From Epiperipatus broadwayi (lineage: Eukaryota > Onychophora > Udeonychophora > Euonychophora > Peripatidae): 64,000 bases of DNA. Each line of letters starts with the position of its first letter. Position 1 is the stretch's first letter. The notes beneath the pieces were generated by a model. It saw only the letters and a list, made by a program, of their open reading frames with translations, was not told where the DNA came from and ran no database searches. Where the stretch lies: positions 6,550,269 through 6,614,268 of the forward strand of contig JAQFVV010012423.1 of NCBI GenBank assembly GCA_028023455.1, read 5' to 3'. A program made the position numbers and the translations under genes. Shown piece by piece: positions 59,860 to 64,000 of this stretch.

Positions 59860-60441
59860 TTGATGGATGACAAAGTACTTGTACCCAGCTATGGTCGCAG
59901 ACGAGTACTTAGATTATTATATCAAGGTCATCCAGGAATAAATAGGGCTAAAATCCTGGCATGCAACTATGTATGGTGGCCAGGAATAAATAGACCTCAA
60001 GCTGTATATTAAAAAAGTGTGAAGGGTATCAAATCACAGCTGATCAACCGTTAAAAAAATATATCTCATGACCTATCCTGGAGAAAGCTTGGGGTAGAAT
60101 CCACATCGACCATGCTGATCCATTGAAAAGACATTATTATTTAGTAGTGGAGGATTCATATAGTCATTGGACTGAATATTAGAGTTATAAAAAATATTAG
60201 TTTGTTTGCAATTATTGAGAAACTTAAAGAAATATTCGCTACACATGGAACATCAGAGATCATCATGTTAGATAATAGAATTGTTTTCTGCTCAGAGAAA
60301 TTTGAAGATTTTATTAATGAATGGGGGATAAAACCTATAAAATCACTAACATATCACCCTGAGTCAAATGGAATCGCCGAAAAAGCAGTCCAAAACATGA
60401 AAAAAAAGCTTAAGCAAGGTGAAAACCAAAAATTTAAATGA
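59860..60441 (+). pseudogene. Gypsy integrase fragments
   Basis: The zinc-binding part shows LYQGHPGINRAKILAC and VWWPGIN. The core shows HIDHADP-like sequence near 60100 (first Asp), a degraded second motif IIMLDNRIVF (usual TDNG) and an intact third, SLTYHPESNGIAEKAVQNMK, with the catalytic Glu changed in setting (AEKAV). At least three frame breaks. Confidence 0.88.
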
Positions 60442-60993
60442 AGGAAAATTTAAATGAAGCCTCATTTGAAATAGCATTTCATCAACATTGTATGCCACTG
60501 GAAAACTCCAGATGAACTTTTGTTTCAAAGAAAAATAAGGAATAAATTGTCAGTCTTGTTACCTTCCCAACAAAGAAGTAATAAGACAGTAACAATAAGG
60601 AGAAAGTTTAAAATAGGTGACAATGTTTGTTCACTGAATAAATTAAAAAAGACTTGAGAGAAAGCAATCAACTGGCAGAAATTGAAACTGAAGAGGGCAT
60701 AACATTTCGGAAGCATAAAAACCAGCTGAAAAGAAGATATAGTTTGATTGTAAATAATGGAAACAGTAAAAAAGTAATCTGTTGAAGCAGGTATAACAGC
60801 ATCAATCAGTCCGGATATTTACAACCCCAAAGAAAAAGAATTGTTGACAGTTGGAGACTCTTCCGAAAATGAAATAGCTACACAGAAATCACCACTGATG
60901 CACAGTAAAGACCAGCAGCTTTCAGCAAGAACCAGAAACCCTTCTGCTCATCTCAAAAACTGTGTTAAGTGAAGATCCACAAACCACACTTAT
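60442..60993 (+). pseudogene. Integrase C-terminus and pol tail, decayed
   Basis: Pieces such as NEASFEIAFHQH and LAEIETEEGITFRKHKNQLK correspond to the region after the integrase core. Unlike the other two Gypsy elements, the LEDY-type pol ending is not clear. Confidence 0.6.
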
Positions 60994-61008
60994 GGAGAGG
61001 GGAGGAGC
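60994..61008 (+). other. Polypurine tract of plus-strand Gypsy
   Basis: GGAGAGGGGAGGAG followed by C, directly before the 3' LTR. Confidence 0.85.
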
Positions 61009-61705
61009 GCAGTGTCCAAGATCAAGCAAGGAATATACATATGTGTGCAACAATAAATGTATAATAATTGTGTAGAATAAAAATAACTTTGTACAATAAT
61101 GATTGTGTGTAAATAATTATAAATATATATATAATAATTATATAAATAATTGTAATAATAAATGTGTAGCAATGTAACTATCAATGTATAGCAATGTTGT
61201 TAGGTTATAGAATGCACAGATGGTCTTATAAGGTCAGAGAACTGAAAAAATGCCATATTTGGTGAGGTGGGCAAAAAATACCAAGTGTATGTAAAAAAAA
61301 TGCCTTATTTGGTAATGTTTGTAAACACTCCAGAATTCTTGAGGCATATACACCCAGAACCAGGGTCTATGAGTTCTGGTATTAATGTAAGTCAGATACT
61401 CCTCCTCTGTAAGTCCAAAAGCAGGACTAGGGTTTATTATGTACAGGTCACCATGATTTTTTATTATTTTAATATGCCTTAGATAGGCTATAAAGCTTGT
61501 AGAGGAATTGGCAATCCTCACTGTTTATAACTTACAAGCTTAAGAGATAGGGTCATGTGATCTATGAATTGATCTATGACTTTTATTTTGACTATTTATA
61601 GGCTATATATGTTTGTAAATATGTTTATATGTTATTTAAACTATTAGCTTACCATCTCAATTCTGCCTTTGCCAATTATTTAGTTGTTGTTCACAGGACA
61701 CAGCA
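61009..61705 (+). mobile_element. 3' LTR of plus-strand Gypsy
   Basis: Starts GCAGTGTCCAAGATCAAGC and ends GGACACAGCA. It is about 120 bp longer than the 5' LTR because of a segment bounded by two copies of ATAGGCTAT (61484 and 61600 areas). Confidence 0.85.
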
Positions 61706-61711
61706 GAAACT

Positions 61712-64000
61712 AACAAACATCATGAATTTGTAACCAAAAAAAAAAAAAACCACAGCAGAATCATTGGAAGATCAATATATAGTTAATCACTCTAATTTGC
61801 TGTGAACTGCCATTTCAAAAGGCTTAATATTTAATGTGAAGCACTTGAACATGTGCAACTGAACAACGGATTTTAAAAGTGTAATCATATGGTTAATAAG
61901 AATTATTGTTTTCATGTTTTTAACATTTCTTTTAATAGTCAATGGAAGATATCTAATACCCAATATGATAATAAAAACTGTCAAGATTTGTGCAATCACA
62001 GTATACTAATCACTGGAACAAATTATTAATTGGTATAATGAAATGCATCCTATAGTCTAAGCATTATATCTAAGCAATATCATCATCATTCAAGATGATA
62101 AAGCTCCAATTTTTATAGTCAATCACAACTGCTGTTGAGAATGATGTTAGATATTTCCCAATAGCCTCTCTAATCACTTGATTTAATTATTTTGGGGTCA
62201 CTAAAAGCCATTCTTGAAATATTGATATCTTCCATTCATAATTCTCAAAGAAGTTAGCCCTCAGAACAATCAATAAAAATATATCAAAATATTATTGGTC
62301 TCTTCTGTGGAAAACTGTTCTATACTTTTGAATCAATCTTTTTAAAAACTTTACAATTTTATCTATTTTGAACTTGATAGAATTTTTTTTCTCTTTTTAA
62401 GGATTTCTATACTCTTTTCAAAGCCATATTAATATATATTGTAACAGGATGGGTGGGTGAGAGAGGGAGTGGATGTGGAGTGATGAAAAATCATCATCAA
62501 CCCCAAGGAAATTAAATTATGAGTATGAGATTAGAGAATCTCTCAGAACATTGAGAGATCAATGAGATCAGCCAGCTACTAAAATCCACCAGCATTGTAA
62601 TTTAAAAAATAAGTACAAGTAAATACTTGAAAGAAATAACTATCCATCATCATCATTGATGGGAATAAACAAATTACTACAATAAATCAGAATAAAATCA
62701 ACAGTCAACCTTGTGACTGGATTGGAAATGGGTCTTCTTTAGACCAGGCTAACTAATGAGCCTTTGCCAGCTTGGGCAATTATTTAACCATAACTTGGAT
62801 GCACCAGCTTAGTACCCATCCATTAAAATACATAAGAATCAGAAATCAAAACAATAATGCTGGGACATTTAGAACATGCTGATCATCATTAATGCTCTGG
62901 CCACTTGTACTGGCCAACTATAAACTTAAATTTTTAATAAGACTAAAGTAAAATAAAAAATAATAGTGCATGGGCTTTAAAGAGTATCCTCTTTTGCGCC
63001 AACCAGGATGATGATTGATCATCTCTGGATGCCCCAAAGCACTAAGTATACATCCCCATTTATCCGTGTCCGAAATCTAGCTCAGAGAACACAAGCTCTA
63101 TTACTGTATGTGACCAAGAGATGATGGAATAATATTTTTAAAAATTAAATATAAGTTTATTAATAACAAAAAAAAAATGAATAAGGTCTTATAAGGGTTC
63201 TGATTTTGAAAGATACACAATAATAAAGTCATCCCTCTGTAATTTACAAGATTACTACAAAATTCAAGTTTTCACATTAATTTACATAATTCCTATTCAA
63301 AATTTAAATTGTTACATTGATTTACAAAATTAAAATTTACAATCCAAGTTATTTTACATATATAGGTGCACAGACGCACGATTTATAATATACAATTAAT
63401 CAATTTCAATTGACATTCAATAACAACAAAAAATGATTAAAATTTACATATGTGTTATAATTGATAACATATGCACATATACATGTGTGTGTGTGTGAAA
63501 AATAACCTATTTGACTTGCTGCAAAATAATTTTCCAAATCTTAAATTATATATAAGTATAATAAATGATTAAAGTTTCATGTAGTAAATGGAAAGTCCTA
63601 CCATATATTATATGATTTGCTTGTGTACATGTCTTGGATGATACCGTTTTGTGATTGCTGGTCACTCTTATGCTTAGTATCTTTACAATAGTATATGATA
63701 GATAAAAATTTCTATCGTATAGCATATTCTTAGTTCACATGTATTTATTTATTCATAAAGAGTGTAAGAGGTTGTTTTCCTGTCTCTTACATTCACTTAT
63801 ACAGCATTTAGTTAATGAATTTAGTGTATCCTCAAACTATAGGTTTATCAAATCTTAAAGCTGTTATAATAAATAGTTGTGATCATTGGTATATGCAGCA
63901 AATTTAGATCTATTTCAGAAACAATTAAAATTATATTGTTGCATATATTATCTGTACACAAATTTAATAATAAGAATCCATAAGTAACTAAGCTTATTAA
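61712..64000. other. Right flank, no gene recognised
   Basis: AT-rich, with a higher-GC patch at about 62450-63130 (GGGTGGGTGAGAGAGGGAGT; GACCAGGCTAACTAATGAGC; ATCTCTGGATGCCCC) that may be a decayed repeat. A GT microsatellite lies at 63483-63497. Confidence 0.45.

Larger units (their letters stand above)
56653..61705 (+). mobile_element. Ty3/Gypsy retrotransposon, plus strand, full-length layout but broken
   Basis: Two LTRs (56653-57229, 61009-61705) enclose primer-binding site, gag, protease relic, RT, RNase H, integrase and purine tract in the normal order. GAAACT occurs directly outside both LTRs (56647-56652 and 61706-61711), a 6-bp target duplication. All genes carry stops or frameshifts. 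Confidence 0.93.

Noticed and set aside
1-64000. CRISPR arrays, operons, bacterial promoters or rRNA
   Set aside because: The window is eukaryotic: spliced exons, LTR and LINE elements. The regular repeats seen are a tandem triplication and microsatellites, not spaced CRISPR repeats.

Overview
This is a eukaryotic window, very rich in A and T, and almost certainly from an invertebrate animal. It holds two small exons of a conserved host gene inside a dense layer of transposable elements, most of them decayed. The two exons (48284-48378 and 28398-28461, minus strand) have clean splice signals, compatible phases and a protein sequence that matches, from memory, the proline-rich C-terminal region of cleavage stimulation factor subunit 3 (CSTF3 / suppressor of forked). 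The intron between them is about 19.8 kb and full of mobile DNA, so the genome has long introns and a heavy repeat load. I cannot name the phylum from this window.

Layout. 1-1833: right-hand part of a Ty3/Gypsy element whose gag reads into a long coiled-coil segment, followed by a relic of the pol C-terminus, a polypurine tract and an LTR. 1834-9257: AT-rich, no gene seen. 9258-10630: decayed non-LTR retrotransposon (L1/Tx1-like RT) split by a fold-back element. 11160-15520: an RTE tail fragment and an unexplained block of higher GC. 16026-16193: an almost perfect hairpin. 18051-22485: Gypsy element on the minus strand with both LTRs; 22262-23602: a 447-bp unit repeated three times across its LTR/flank junction. 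24577-25044: a palindromic element with tRNA-like promoter boxes in the centre. 28398-48378: the cstf3 exons and intron, which holds a 1-kb fold-back element (30287-31299), an RTE-type LINE carrying two nested palindromic insertions (36600-41370), an RTE 3' fragment (43256-44040) and an RTE 5' fragment on the minus strand (45765-47365). 49250-53545: another RTE LINE, split by a 1.14-kb Tigger/pogo-like DNA transposon. 56653-61705: a near full-length but broken Gypsy element on the plus strand with two LTRs and a 6-bp target duplication.

The three Gypsy elements belong to the same broad group (gag-CCHC-pol-RNase H-integrase, purine tract next to the LTR). Two of them share a primer-binding site. 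None looks able to move by itself.

The most unusual content is the set of palindromic elements. One family has four copies, each flanked by 12-13 bp target duplications, as expected for LINE-driven insertion rather than a cut-and-paste transposon. Two other palindrome types carry tRNA-like A- and B-box sequences. Together they suggest fold-back elements copied through RNA, possibly by the RTE LINEs in the same window. The second notable item is the Gypsy element in which the pol gene has been replaced by coiled-coil coding sequence.
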